From the NCBI RefSeq assembly GCF_036017915.1, contig NZ_CP107929.1, forward strand, positions 1,364,001 to 1,428,000: a DNA stretch of 64,000 bases. Reading direction: 5' to 3'. The notes below the pieces were generated by a model that saw only the letters and a program-made list of their open reading frames with translations, searched no databases and was not told the origin of the DNA. Source of the DNA: Micromonospora sp. NBC_00421 (GTDB lineage Bacteria > Actinomycetota > Actinomycetes > Mycobacteriales > Micromonosporaceae). This document shows positions 50,366 through 58,829 of the stretch, one piece after another. The translations under genes were made by a program, and so were the position numbers. Position 1 is the first letter of the stretch; each line of letters begins with the position of its first letter.

Positions 50366-51877
50366 ATGTCAGACCCACCACCGGCGTCGCTGCTCACCCT
50401 CCGGGGGATCGGCAAGTCCTTCTTCGGGGTACGCGTCCTCGACGGTGTCGACCTCGACGTCGCGCCGGGCGAGGTGCACGCCGTCGTCGGTGAGAACGGC
50501 GCCGGCAAGTCCACCCTCATGAAGATCGCCTCCGGCGGGTACGCCCCGGACGAGGGCACCGTCGAGGTCGCCGGTGAACCGCGCGTCTTCCGGGGCCCGC
50601 GCGACGCGCAGCGGGCCGGGGTCGGCATCATCCACCAGGAGTTCAATCTGCTGCCGGAGCGCACCGTCGCGGAGAACGTCTACCTGGGACACGAGCCGGT
50701 GCGCCGCGGGTTGGTCGACCGCGGGGCGATGCTCGACCGCACCAGCCGGCTTCTCGCCTCGATCGGGGAGACCACCCTCGCGGCCGACGCCCAGGTGGGC
50801 CGCCTCGGCGTCGCCCAGCAGCAGGTCGTCGAGATCGCCAAGGCGCTCGCCCTGGACGCCCGGCTGCTCATCATGGACGAGCCGACCGCGGCCCTGGCCG
50901 ACCACGAGGTCGAACTGCTCTACGGCCTGGTACGCCGGCTCCAGCAGCGGGGCATCGGCCTGCTGTACGTCTCGCACCGGCTCACCGAGGTCTTCGACCT
51001 GTCCGGCCGGATCACCGTCCTCAAGGACGGCCGCCGGGTCACCACCGTGGACACCGCCGACACCACCACCGACACCCTGGTACGGCACATGGTCGGCCGG
51101 GAGCTGTCCAGCTACTACCCGGACCGGGCCCGCCCCGCCGACCTCGGCCCGGTGCGGCTCACCGCCCGCGACGCGGGGAACCGGAAACTGCGTGGCATCG
51201 ACGTCGAGTTGCGAGCCGGGGAGGTGCTCGGCGTCGGTGGTCTCCAGGGCGCCGGGCGGTCCGCGCTGGCCCGCGCGCTGTTCGGCGTCGACCCGTTCAC
51301 CACCGGCGAGGTGACACTCGACGGCAGAACGGTCCGGCTGCGCTCGCCCCGGACCGCGATGCGGGCCGGCATCGCCTACGTCACCGAGGACCGCAAGGGG
51401 GAGGGCATCGTGCCCCGACAGTCGGTGCTCGACAACGCGCTGCTCGCCAGCCGGGCGGTCTTCGCGGCCCGGTCCGGTCGCGCCGCCCGTACCGCCCGGG
51501 TGCGGGAGCTGCTCGCCGCCGTCGAGGTCCGCGCCGCCGGCGACGACCAGGAGATCCGTTTCCTGTCGGGCGGCAACCAGCAGAAGGTCGTGCTGGCCCG
51601 CTGGCTCGCGCTCGACCCGCAGGTCCTGCTCTTCGACGAGCCGACCCGGGGCATCGACGTGGGCGCGAAGTCGGCCATCCACGATCTCGTCCGCCGGCTG
51701 GCCCGCGACGGCGCAGCCGTGTTGATGATCTCGTCCGACCTGCCCGAGCTGCTGGGGATGAGCGACCGGATCGTCGTCATGCGCGACGGCCGGATCGCCG
51801 GCGAGCTGCCCGCCGGCGCGACCGAGGAGGACGTGGTCGCCCTGGCCGTAGGCCACGTGAGGGCTGGCGCCCAGTGA
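50366..51877 (+). CDS. sugar ABC importer ATPase with two nucleotide-binding domains (RbsA/XylG-like)
   Basis: The 503-residue protein has two ABC domains. NBD1 (~8-245): AVVGENGAGKSTLMKI, the LGVAQQQVVEIAKAL signature typical of RbsA-type proteins, LLIMDEPTAAL. NBD2 (~255-503): a divergent P-loop GVGGLQGAGRSALARAL and FLSGGNQQKVVLARWL, LLFDEPTRGIDVG. This asymmetry is characteristic of CUT2 importers for monosaccharides such as ribose, xylose or galactose. ATG 50366 lies 9 nt after GAGGG. It heads an operon of two permeases, a binding protein and an isomerase. Confidence 0.96.
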   Translation: MSDPPPASLLTLRGIGKSFFGVRVLDGVDLDVAPGEVHAVVGENGAGKSTLMKIASGGYAPDEGTVEVAGEPRVFRGPRDAQRAGVGIIHQEFNLLPERTVAENVYLGHEPVRRGLVDRGAMLDRTSRLLASIGETTLAADAQVGRLGVAQQQVVEIAKALALDARLLIMDEPTAALADHEVELLYGLVRRLQQRGIGLLYVSHRLTEVFDLSGRITVLKDGRRVTTVDTADTTTDTLVRHMVGRELSSYYPDRARPADLGPVRLTARDAGNRKLRGIDVELRAGEVLGVGGLQGAGRSALARALFGVDPFTTGEVTLDGRTVRLRSPRTAMRAGIAYVTEDRKGEGIVPRQSVLDNALLASRAVFAARSGRAARTARVRELLAAVEVRAAGDDQEIRFLSGGNQQKVVLARWLALDPQVLLFDEPTRGIDVGAKSAIHDLVRRLARDGAAVLMISSDLPELLGMSDRIVVMRDGRIAGELPAGATEEDVVALAVGHVRAGAQ

Positions 51878-51982
51878 GTGCGAGGAGTGAGCCGGGTTTG
51901 CGAGCCCCGCAGTCGCGAACGGGGATGGCTCTGGTGAGTGCGAGGAGTGAGCCGGGTTTGCGAGCCCCGCAGTCGCGAACGG
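51874..51982 (+). repeat. two 49-bp direct repeats (60-bp period), intergenic repeat element
   Basis: The segment 51874-51922 is repeated exactly at 51934-51982. The first copy begins inside the ATPase stop codon (GTGAGTGCGAGGAGTGAGC...) and the second ends 10 bp before the permease start. A hairpin-like core (TTTGCGA ... TCGCGAA) lies in each copy. I recall related sequences as a dispersed repeat family in Micromonospora and Salinispora genomes. It separates two cistrons of one operon. Confidence 0.95.
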
Positions 51983-51992
51983 AGACCGTCCG

Positions 51993-52967
51993 GTGAGCGT
52001 GTTGTCGTTGTTGCCGGCCCGACGGCCGGTGCCGGGCGTGTTCGTGGCGCTGGCCCTCACCCTCGCGATCGGCTGGCTGGTCGTCCTGGTCGACGGCGGC
52101 CAGTTGTTCAACCAGTCCACGACGGTGAGCCTGCTGCACGTCGCCGCCGGTCTCGGGTTCGTCGCCGTCGGCCAGACCCTGGTCATCCTCGGCGGTTCGC
52201 TCGACCTCTCCGTGGCGTACGTGATCAGCCTGAGCACCCTCGTCGCGGCCGAGACGATGAACGGCAGCGACGGCGCGCTGCTGCCGGCGATCGGCCTGGC
52301 GCTGGCGGTCAGTGCCGGCGTCGGACTGCTCAACGGGCTGCTCGTGACCAGGTTCCGGGTCAACGCGTTCATCGCCACCCTCGGCGTCGGGTTGCTGCTC
52401 AAGGGGTACCTCGACAGCAACTACGACGGCCCGGCCGGCAGCACCTCACCCGGCCTGGTGCAGTCGCTGGGCTATCAGCGCGTCGGCCCGGTGCCGCTGT
52501 CGTTCCTGCTGCTGCTCGCGGTGACCGCGGCGGCCTGGTTCGTACTGTCCCGGACCCGCTTCGGTCACCACCTGGTCGCCGTCGGCGGTGATCCGGAGGT
52601 CGCCCGGCTCTCCGGCGTCCGCAACGACCGGGTGCTCGTCACCGCGCACGTGCTGTGCTCGCTGTGTGCCGGGCTCGCCGGGATCTACCTGGCCAGCCGG
52701 CTCGGTTCGGGCGCGCCCCGGGTGGGCACCGAGGGCCTCTACGACCTGGAGTCGATAGCCGCGGTGGTGATCGGCGGGACCGCGCTCGCCGGTGGGCGCG
52801 GCGGTGTCGTCGGCACCGTCGGCGGGGTGCTGCTGCTCGCCAGCATCGACGCGATCTTCAACCAGCTCGAGGTCGACGCGTTCTTCAAGCAGGTGATCAG
52901 GGGCGTCATCATCATCGCCGCGGTCGCCGTCTACGCCCGTCGGGCTCTGCGAAAGGCGGCGGCCTAG
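51993..52967 (+). CDS. sugar ABC transporter permease (CUT2/RbsC-like)
   Basis: The 324-residue protein has about nine hydrophobic helices. The family markers are VGQTLVILGGSLDLSVAYV, FIATLGVGLLLKG and DLESIAAVVIGGTALAGGRGGVVGT, which contains the EAA-like coupling loop of branched RbsC-type permeases. It pairs with the second permease to form the membrane channel driven by the ATPase. GTG 51993 starts 10 bp after the second copy of the intergenic repeat. It overlaps no neighbour; the next gene begins 2 bp after its stop. Confidence 0.93.
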   Translation: MSVLSLLPARRPVPGVFVALALTLAIGWLVVLVDGGQLFNQSTTVSLLHVAAGLGFVAVGQTLVILGGSLDLSVAYVISLSTLVAAETMNGSDGALLPAIGLALAVSAGVGLLNGLLVTRFRVNAFIATLGVGLLLKGYLDSNYDGPAGSTSPGLVQSLGYQRVGPVPLSFLLLLAVTAAAWFVLSRTRFGHHLVAVGGDPEVARLSGVRNDRVLVTAHVLCSLCAGLAGIYLASRLGSGAPRVGTEGLYDLESIAAVVIGGTALAGGRGGVVGTVGGVLLLASIDAIFNQLEVDAFFKQVIRGVIIIAAVAVYARRALRKAAA

Positions 52968-52969
52968 CC

Positions 52970-53953
52970 ATGCAGCTCGTCCAGCGTCGTCCGCTGTCAC
53001 TGCGCCGTGTCCGGCTTCGCCCCGGCGGGGTGCTGCCGATCCTGGCCATCCTCGCGGTGCTGCTGGTGCTCGTCGGCATCCGGCAGCCCAGTTTCCTCGA
53101 CCCGCCGTCGTTGATGTCCTTCCTGGGGCGTTCCGCACCGATCATCCTGCTCGCCGCCGGCCAGTACTTCGTGATCGTCTCCGGCGAGTTCGACCTCTCC
53201 GTCGGCTCGCTGGTCACCGCCCAGGTGGTGGTCGCGGCCCGGCTGATCGACGGCGACCCGGCCCGCACCTGGCCGGTGGTGCTGCTCCTGCTCGGCTTCG
53301 GGGCGCTGGTCGGGCTGGTCAACGGCCTGATCACGACACGCCTGCGGGTGCCGTCGTTCATCACCACCCTCGGCATGTTCCTGATCCTGGTCGGCGCGGT
53401 GTACCTGTGGTCCGACGGCGCGCCGAAGGGCGGTCTCTCCGAGGAGTTCCGGCGGTTCGGCCGGCGGGCGGTCGAGGACGTGCCGCTGCTCGGCCGGGTG
53501 CCGTACGCGCTGCTGGTCCTGGTGGCCGTCGCGGTGCTCGCGGTGCTGCTGATGCGGTCGGACTTCGGCCGGACCCTGGTCGCCGTCGGCGACAACCCGC
53601 GCACCGCGCAGCTGAGCGGGGTACGCGTCTGGCGTACCCGGACCGTCGCCTTCATCCTCAGCGGGCTGGCGGCGGCCGTGGCGGCGATCCTGCTGGGCGG
53701 CTACAGCGGGGTGTCGTTCCAGGCCGGTGCGGGCCTGGAGTTCGGTGCGATCACCGCTGTCGTCCTCGGCGGCGTCGCCCTGGGCGGGGGGCGCGGCTCG
53801 GTCGTCGGCGCGATGCTCGGCGCGTTGACCCTCGAACTGCTGTTCGCGCTGATGAATTTCTACGGCGTCTCCGGCGCCCTCAGGTCCACCGTCCAGGGCG
53901 CGATCATCCTGCTCGCCGTGGCGGTCTCGGCAACCCGTTCTTCGTCACGATAA
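52970..53953 (+). CDS. sugar ABC transporter permease, second subunit
   Basis: The 327-residue protein matches the same family as its neighbour: LLAAGQYFVIVSGEFDLSVGSLV, FITTLGMFLILVGAVY, GRTLVAVGDNPRTAQLSGV and FGAITAVVLGGVALGGGRGSVVG. Separate genes for the two permeases imply a heterodimeric channel. ATG 52970 follows the upstream TAG by 2 bp. Its stop is 12 bp before the binding-protein start. Confidence 0.93.
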   Translation: MQLVQRRPLSLRRVRLRPGGVLPILAILAVLLVLVGIRQPSFLDPPSLMSFLGRSAPIILLAAGQYFVIVSGEFDLSVGSLVTAQVVVAARLIDGDPARTWPVVLLLLGFGALVGLVNGLITTRLRVPSFITTLGMFLILVGAVYLWSDGAPKGGLSEEFRRFGRRAVEDVPLLGRVPYALLVLVAVAVLAVLLMRSDFGRTLVAVGDNPRTAQLSGVRVWRTRTVAFILSGLAAAVAAILLGGYSGVSFQAGAGLEFGAITAVVLGGVALGGGRGSVVGAMLGALTLELLFALMNFYGVSGALRSTVQGAIILLAVAVSATRSSSR

Positions 53954-53965
53954 GGGGAATCCATA

Positions 53966-55150
53966 GTGCGACGTTCCATGGCGGCGCTGGCCGCCGTCAC
54001 CCTGCTGTCCCTCACCGCCTGTGCCACCGACGAACCGGGCGCGGGGCCCTCGGGCGGTTCCTCCTCCGCCGCCGGGTCGGGCACCGGGGAGCAGTCGAAG
54101 TTCTTCGTGCAGGCCGACTACGACGCGGAGTTGGCGCTGCTCGGCGCCACCCCGACCGGCGCGGCGGACAAGCCGTGGGAGCAGGTGCTCAATCCGGCCA
54201 TGGTGGACACCGCGAAGTTCAGGAAGGCCGGGCCGCACAAGATCTGTTTCTCCAACGCGGCCTTGAACAATCCGTGGCGGCAGGTCGGCTTCAAGACCAT
54301 GCAGGCCGAGGTGGAGGCGCAGAAGAGCCGCATCAAGGAGTTCGTGCACGTCGATGCCGAGGGCAAGGACCAGAAGCAGATCGCGGACATCAACGACCTG
54401 CTCGGCAAGGGCTGCGACGCGCTCATCGTCTCGCCGAACACCACCGCCACGCTCACCCCGGCCGTCGAGGCGGCCTGTAAGGCCGGGCTGCCGGTGGTCG
54501 TGTTCGACCGTGGCGTCGACACGAAGTGCCCGGTGACGTTCATCAACCCGATCGGCGGTTACGGCTTCGGCCACGTCGGTGCCGAGTTCGTCAGCCAGAA
54601 GATGAAGCCCGGCGGTAAGGTCCTCGCCCTGCGGATCCTGCCCGGCGTCGACGTCCTGGAAACCCGCTGGTCGGCCGCGAAGGTGGCGTTCGACAAGGCG
54701 AAGGTGGACGTCGTGGGGGTCGAGTTCACCGACGGCGACCCGGCCAAGACCAAGAAGATCGTCGACGACTACATCCAGCGGTACGGCACCATCGACGGCG
54801 TCTGGATGGACGCCGGCGCGGTCGCCGTCGCGGCGGTCGAGGCGTTCCAGGACGCGGGCAAGCCGGTGCCGCCGATCAACGGCGAGGACCAGCTCGACTT
54901 CCTGAAGATCTGGAAGGACAAGAAGCTCACCGCCATCGCGCCGACCTACCCGACCTACCAGTGGCGTACGCCGATCGTCGCCGCGCTGCGGATCCTCGAC
55001 GGCCAGCAGGTGTCCAGCCCGTGGAAGCTGCCCCAGCCGACAATCACCCAGGACAATCTGGACCAGTACCTCGACGCGGACATGCCGCCGCTGCACTACG
55101 CGATGTGCGGCTGCACCGACCTGCCCGGTTACCCGCAGCGCTGGAAGTAG
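53966..55150 (+). CDS. sugar ABC transporter substrate-binding lipoprotein
   Basis: The 394-residue lipoprotein has a signal ending LLSLTAC (lipobox Cys19), a Gly/Ser spacer and a periplasmic-binding-protein type 1 fold: KICFSNAALNNPWRQVGFKT, ADINDLLGKGCDALIVSPN, VVVFDRGVD, GYGFGHVGAEFV and [21 protein letters not shown]. It would deliver a monosaccharide to the permeases. GTG 53966 has AAGGGG upstream. The binding pocket (NNPWR, DRGVD, NGED) fits a sugar, but its identity cannot be read. Confidence 0.93.
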   Translation: MRRSMAALAAVTLLSLTACATDEPGAGPSGGSSSAAGSGTGEQSKFFVQADYDAELALLGATPTGAADKPWEQVLNPAMVDTAKFRKAGPHKICFSNAALNNPWRQVGFKTMQAEVEAQKSRIKEFVHVDAEGKDQKQIADINDLLGKGCDALIVSPNTTATLTPAVEAACKAGLPVVVFDRGVDTKCPVTFINPIGGYGFGHVGAEFVSQKMKPGGKVLALRILPGVDVLETRWSAAKVAFDKAKVDVVGVEFTDGDPAKTKKIVDDYIQRYGTIDGVWMDAGAVAVAAVEAFQDAGKPVPPINGEDQLDFLKIWKDKKLTAIAPTYPTYQWRTPIVAALRILDGQQVSSPWKLPQPTITQDNLDQYLDADMPPLHYAMCGCTDLPGYPQRWK

Positions 55151-55156
55151 GTCCCG

Positions 55157-56029
55157 GTGTACGCCATCGGTGTCAACCCCTGGGTGTGGGCCTCGCCTGT
55201 CGACGACGCGGCCCTCGCCGAATTGGTCCCGCGGATCGCGTCGTTCGGCTTCGACGCGGTCGAACTGCCCATCGAACAGCCCGGCGACTGGGATCCGGCC
55301 CGTACCCGGGATCTGTTGGCCGCGCACGGTCTGGTCGCGGCCGGCGTCTGCGCGGTCACCCCGCCGGGGCGGGACCTGGTGAACGCCGCCCCGGCCGTCG
55401 TGGAGTCGACAGTCGCGTACCTCACGGGGTGCGTGACTGCCGCGGCGGCCGTCGGCGCGCCGTGCGTCGGCGGCCCGGTGTACGCCTCGGTCGGCCGCAC
55501 CTGGCGGATGTCGGCGGCGGCGCGGGCGGCCTGCTACGCGGAGTTCCGGCGGGCGCTGACGCCGGTGGCCGAGCAGGCCGGCGAGCAGGGCGTCAGCATC
55601 GGGGTCGAGGCGCTGAACCGCTACGAGACGAGCGTGGTCAACACCGTCGCGCAGACGGTGGAGCTGATCGACGGGTTGCCGTCGAGCGTCGGCATCATGA
55701 TCGACACCTATCACATGAACATCGAGGAGTCCGATCCGTACGCGGCCCTCGCCGCCGCTGGCCCGCACATCAAGCACGTCCAGGTCAGCGGCACCGACCG
55801 GGGCGCACCCGGTGCGGACCACTTCGACTGGCCGCGCTTCTTCGCCGTGCTGCGGGACACCGGTTACCGGGGCGCGCTCTGCATCGAGTCGTTCACGGCG
55901 GAGAACGAGACCATCGCCACCGCCGCGGCGATCTGGCGTCCACTGGCCCCCTCGCAGGACCGGCTCGCCACCGACGGCCTGCGCTACCTCCGGGCGGCCA
56001 CCGCCGATCCGCCGGCCGCGGCCGGCTGA
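55157..56029 (+). CDS. sugar phosphate isomerase/epimerase (TIM barrel)
   Basis: The 290-residue protein belongs to the xylose-isomerase-like TIM-barrel family, in the D-psicose/tagatose 3-epimerase branch: ASFGFDAVELPIEQPGDWD, GVEALNRYETSVVN (Glu), GIMIDTYHMNIEES (Asp, His), HIKHVQVSGTDRG (His) and GALCIESFTAEN (Glu), which together form the metal site. It probably interconverts the imported sugar or its keto form. It begins 6 bp after the binding-protein stop and is the last gene of the operon; a strong terminator follows. Confidence 0.92.
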   Translation: MYAIGVNPWVWASPVDDAALAELVPRIASFGFDAVELPIEQPGDWDPARTRDLLAAHGLVAAGVCAVTPPGRDLVNAAPAVVESTVAYLTGCVTAAAAVGAPCVGGPVYASVGRTWRMSAAARAACYAEFRRALTPVAEQAGEQGVSIGVEALNRYETSVVNTVAQTVELIDGLPSSVGIMIDTYHMNIEESDPYAALAAAGPHIKHVQVSGTDRGAPGADHFDWPRFFAVLRDTGYRGALCIESFTAENETIATAAAIWRPLAPSQDRLATDGLRYLRAATADPPAAAG

Positions 56030-56061
56030 GGCGGTTCGACGGATGTGCCGTACGGGGGCCG

Positions 56062-56100
56062 ACCACCGACGGTCCTGCCGGCGGCAGGACCGTCGGTGGT
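56062..56100. terminator. intrinsic terminator hairpin of the ABC operon
   Basis: A perfect 18-bp stem (56062-56079 with 56083-56100) has a GGC loop, 32 bp after the isomerase stop and before the next promoter. Confidence 0.88.
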
Positions 56101-56103
56101 GGC

Positions 56104-56109
56104 TTGACA
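56104..56109 (+). promoter_or_regulatory. candidate -35 element upstream of the CBM2 gene
   Basis: TTGACA occurs 4 bp after the terminator stem. A good -10 at 16-18 bp is not visible; CATACG (56135-56140) is further than ideal. An AT-rich tract (TTTATGGATACCGATATTAAC) lies just before the start codon. Confidence 0.3.
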
Positions 56110-56179
56110 GGAAAGTGGAACCACAGGACAGTCGGCATACGCATTTATGGATACCGATATTAACTGGGTGGGGTGCGTC

Positions 56180-57262
56180 ATGAGGAAGTCACTGACGGCC
56201 GTCGTCATGGCCGCCGTCGTCGCCCTGACCGGGATGGTCGCCGTGCTCGCGCAGTCCAGCGCGGCGAACGCGGCGGCCGGCTGCCGGGTGGACTACGTCG
56301 TCAGCAGCCAGTGGACCGGTGGTTTCAGTACCGACATCACGATCACCAACCTGGGCGACACCGTCAACGGTTGGACGCTGCGGTTCGCCTTTCCCGCCGT
56401 CGACCAGCTGCTCGCGCAGACCTGGAGCGCCACCTGGAGCCAGTCGGGCCAGCAGGTCAGCGCAACGAACCTGGGCTGGAACGCGACCCTGGGCACCAAC
56501 GCCACGGTGAACATCGGCTTCGTCGGCTCCTGGTTCGGCAACAACCCCGTGCCCGCGTCGTTCACGCTCAACGGTGTCGCCTGCACCGGCGGCGTCCGGC
56601 CCAGCATGACGCCTACCGGGACGACGACGACGCCGCCGGTCGCCGACTATCCGGCGATCGTCACGTGGCTCGGCCCTGCCGCCGGCGCGGTCTACACCGG
56701 GCCGGGGCCCGTCCCGCTGGCGGCGACCGCGACGGTGGGCGGCGGCCACTACATCACCTCGGTGTCGTTCCGGGTGAACGGCGTCACTGTGGCGCAGGGG
56801 GTGAAGACCGCCGGTGACCGGTACGAGACCCAGTGGACCCCACCGGCCGGGGAGCCCGGCACCAGCACCACCTTCGTGCTGAACGTCTCCGCCGGCACCG
56901 ACCAGTCGCTGTCCGGCGGTGCGCCGCCGCGGCTGGTCACGGTGGTGACGCCCGCGTCCACCGGCACCAACCGACCGCCGGCGGTGGCGCTGAGCACCCC
57001 CGGCGGGCAGACGTACTTCCTCGAACCGACGACCGTGACGCTGGTGGCGGACGCCACCGACACCGATGCCGGGGACGTCGTCGGCCGGGCGGAGCTGTAC
57101 CTCGGCACGACCCGGGTGGCCACGACCACGACCAGCAGCGGGCAGCGCTACCAGTTCCCGGTGGACCTGGCGGCCGCCACGTCGTCCACCTTCACCGTCC
57201 GGGTCTACGACTCCCACGGGGGCGTCGGCATCTCGAACCCGCTGATTTTCACCGTCCGGTAG
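56180..57262 (+). CDS. secreted CBM2 protein with Ig-like domains and no catalytic domain
   Basis: The 360-residue protein has a signal peptide (LTAVVMAAVVALTGMVAVL ... ANAAA) and an N-terminal CBM2 (~37-135: VSSQWTGGFSTDITITN, WSATWSQSGQQVS, VGSWFGNNPVPASF) with the surface Trp residues that bind cellulose. A short Thr-rich linker precedes two Ig-like beta domains (~155-260 and ~275-360). No glycoside hydrolase, polysaccharide monooxygenase or esterase domain can be seen. ATG 56180 is preferred over an upstream in-frame ATG at 56147 because the signal peptide begins there. It may tether cells to cellulose or support other enzymes. Confidence 0.85.
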   Translation: MRKSLTAVVMAAVVALTGMVAVLAQSSAANAAAGCRVDYVVSSQWTGGFSTDITITNLGDTVNGWTLRFAFPAVDQLLAQTWSATWSQSGQQVSATNLGWNATLGTNATVNIGFVGSWFGNNPVPASFTLNGVACTGGVRPSMTPTGTTTTPPVADYPAIVTWLGPAAGAVYTGPGPVPLAATATVGGGHYITSVSFRVNGVTVAQGVKTAGDRYETQWTPPAGEPGTSTTFVLNVSAGTDQSLSGGAPPRLVTVVTPASTGTNRPPAVALSTPGGQTYFLEPTTVTLVADATDTDAGDVVGRAELYLGTTRVATTTTSSGQRYQFPVDLAAATSSTFTVRVYDSHGGVGISNPLIFTVR

Positions 57263-57845
57263 GCCGCCAGGTGCCCGGCGGCACCGCGGTTCGCAGGCGG
57301 GCCCGATCCCGGGTGGCGTACCCCGGCGATGGTGTCGGGGTACGCCGCTGCGGCGGGGGGAGGAAGGTCGGTCGGTGGCGTGAAGTCGGCCCGCGGTGGG
57401 GTCAGCGTGCCGCAGCGGGATGTTCCGGCCCCTGCGCCGCCTCATCAGTGCCCCCGTAGCCGCCCGGAGGAGACCATCCCGGACGACGCTTCCTGAGCCA
57501 CCCGGACCACCCGCTCGCCTGCGGAACCGTCAGCGTCCGCCTGTGGCGTCGCCGGACCGCGCGCCAGCGGAGGCCGAACCGAGCACATCCGGTCGACCGG
57601 AAGCGCACTCGACAGTCGGGTCTGCGGTGCCGCACGGTCACCCCGCCTGGTCCCGCCAGCCGCGCCGACGGGTGGGCCGGGCCGGGCCGGTGCGGCCGGC
57701 GGGAACGCGGCGACCTGGTCACCGGCCCGAACTACCCACGTTGGTAATGGCCCCTGACCAGCGGGGTGGGCGAGTCTAACCAGGCATAGATCCGTACCTG
57801 TGAGTTCCGTGGGTCCGGCAGCTGGAGGGAAGGTCTGGACTTGCC
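57263..57845. other. 583-bp gap with terminator and no supported gene
   Basis: After the CBM2 gene, a hairpin at 57315-57346 is the main feature. Overlapping open frames on both strands are Arg/Pro-rich shadows. The promoter of the oxidoreductase pair should lie near the right end, where TAACCAGGCATAGATC is AT-richer. Confidence 0.5.
57315..57346. terminator. intrinsic terminator hairpin after the CBM2 gene
   Basis: GGCGTACCCCG (57315-57325) pairs perfectly with CGGGGTACGCC (57336-57346) over a 10-nt loop. Confidence 0.8.
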
Positions 57846-58829
57846 ATGCGACAACTTGAGGTGGCTCTGATCGGCGCGGGACTGATCGCGCGCCTGCACC
57901 TGGAGGCGTGGATCGGCGCCGGGGCGGCCGTCCGGGTCTGTTCCGACGACGGCCGGGCCGCCGAGTTGGCGCGTGAGTTCGGGGCGCGGGCCGTGGGCTC
58001 GCTGGACGAGGCGTTGGACGGTGCCGACGCCGTGGACATCTGCACCCCGACCGGCACCCACCGGGAGATCGCCCTGACCGCCATGGCCAGAGGCGTGGGC
58101 GTGGTGTGCGAGAAGCCGTTGGCGGCCACCACCGCCGAGGCCGAGGAGATCGTCGACGCCTCCGAGCGCGCCGGGGTGCGGCTCTACCCGGCCCACGACG
58201 TACGGTTCGCGCCGGCTTTCGCGCGACTGCACGAGCTGGTGGCGTCCGGAGGCCTGGGCGAGGGCACGACCGCGCGGTTCCAGTTCTCCGCGTACCACCC
58301 GAGGCCCTGGACGGGGTCGGTGCCGGCGCGGTCCGGCGGGATCCTGACCGACCAACTGCTGCACGGCGCGGACCTGGCCTACTGGATCTTCGGGGAGGTG
58401 GTCCGGGTGTACGCCTGCTACCAGGGCGAGATCGCCGCACCGGCCCCGCAGGGGGCGGTGGCGACCGGCACCGCCGTCCTCACCCACGCCAACGGCGCGA
58501 TCAGCCAGATCGTGAGCCGGTGGACGGCCACGCCGAAGCCGCCGGTACGGGTGACGTTCCACGTCGCGGGCACCGGGGGCAGCGTGAGCTACGACTCCGA
58601 GTGGCCCCAGGAGGTCCGGGTGGCCGACGGCGAGGCCGGCGGCTTCGGCTACGCCGGCAGGTCGGTGTTCGCCACCGAGATGCGCGAGTTCGCCCAGGCC
58701 TTCCTGGGTGGCCCCGAACCGCGACTGGGTGCCCGGGACGCGCTGGCCGCGGTCCGCATCACCCAGGCGGCAGCGGAGTCCGCCTGGACCGGCCGCGCCG
58801 TGGAACTGCCTGTGAAGGGAGCCGCATGA
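57846..58829 (+). CDS. Gfo/Idh/MocA-family oxidoreductase
   Basis: The 327-residue NAD(P)-dependent oxidoreductase has a Rossmann fold (EVALIGAGLIARLHLEAW), DAVDICTPTGTH and the active-site VVCEKPLAAT, with Glu89, the catalytic-region Lys90 and Pro. The C-terminal substrate domain contains SGGILTDQLLHGADLAYW, with the usual Asp-x-x-x-His pair (D and H in TDQLLHGADL). Family members oxidise inositol or sugars. ATG 57846 starts a two-gene unit with the next gene. Together with the isomerase and sugar importer nearby, it may oxidise the imported sugar. Confidence 0.9.
   Translation: MRQLEVALIGAGLIARLHLEAWIGAGAAVRVCSDDGRAAELAREFGARAVGSLDEALDGADAVDICTPTGTHREIALTAMARGVGVVCEKPLAATTAEAEEIVDASERAGVRLYPAHDVRFAPAFARLHELVASGGLGEGTTARFQFSAYHPRPWTGSVPARSGGILTDQLLHGADLAYWIFGEVVRVYACYQGEIAAPAPQGAVATGTAVLTHANGAISQIVSRWTATPKPPVRVTFHVAGTGGSVSYDSEWPQEVRVADGEAGGFGYAGRSVFATEMREFAQAFLGGPEPRLGARDALAAVRITQAAAESAWTGRAVELPVKGAA

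Noticed and set aside
51874..51982. Direct repeats as a CRISPR array
   Set aside because: Only two copies, an 11-bp gap between them, and no cas genes anywhere in the window.
57402..57779. Short frames on both strands in the gap before the oxidoreductases
   Set aside because: Arg/Pro-rich, no start signals and no similarity I can recognise.
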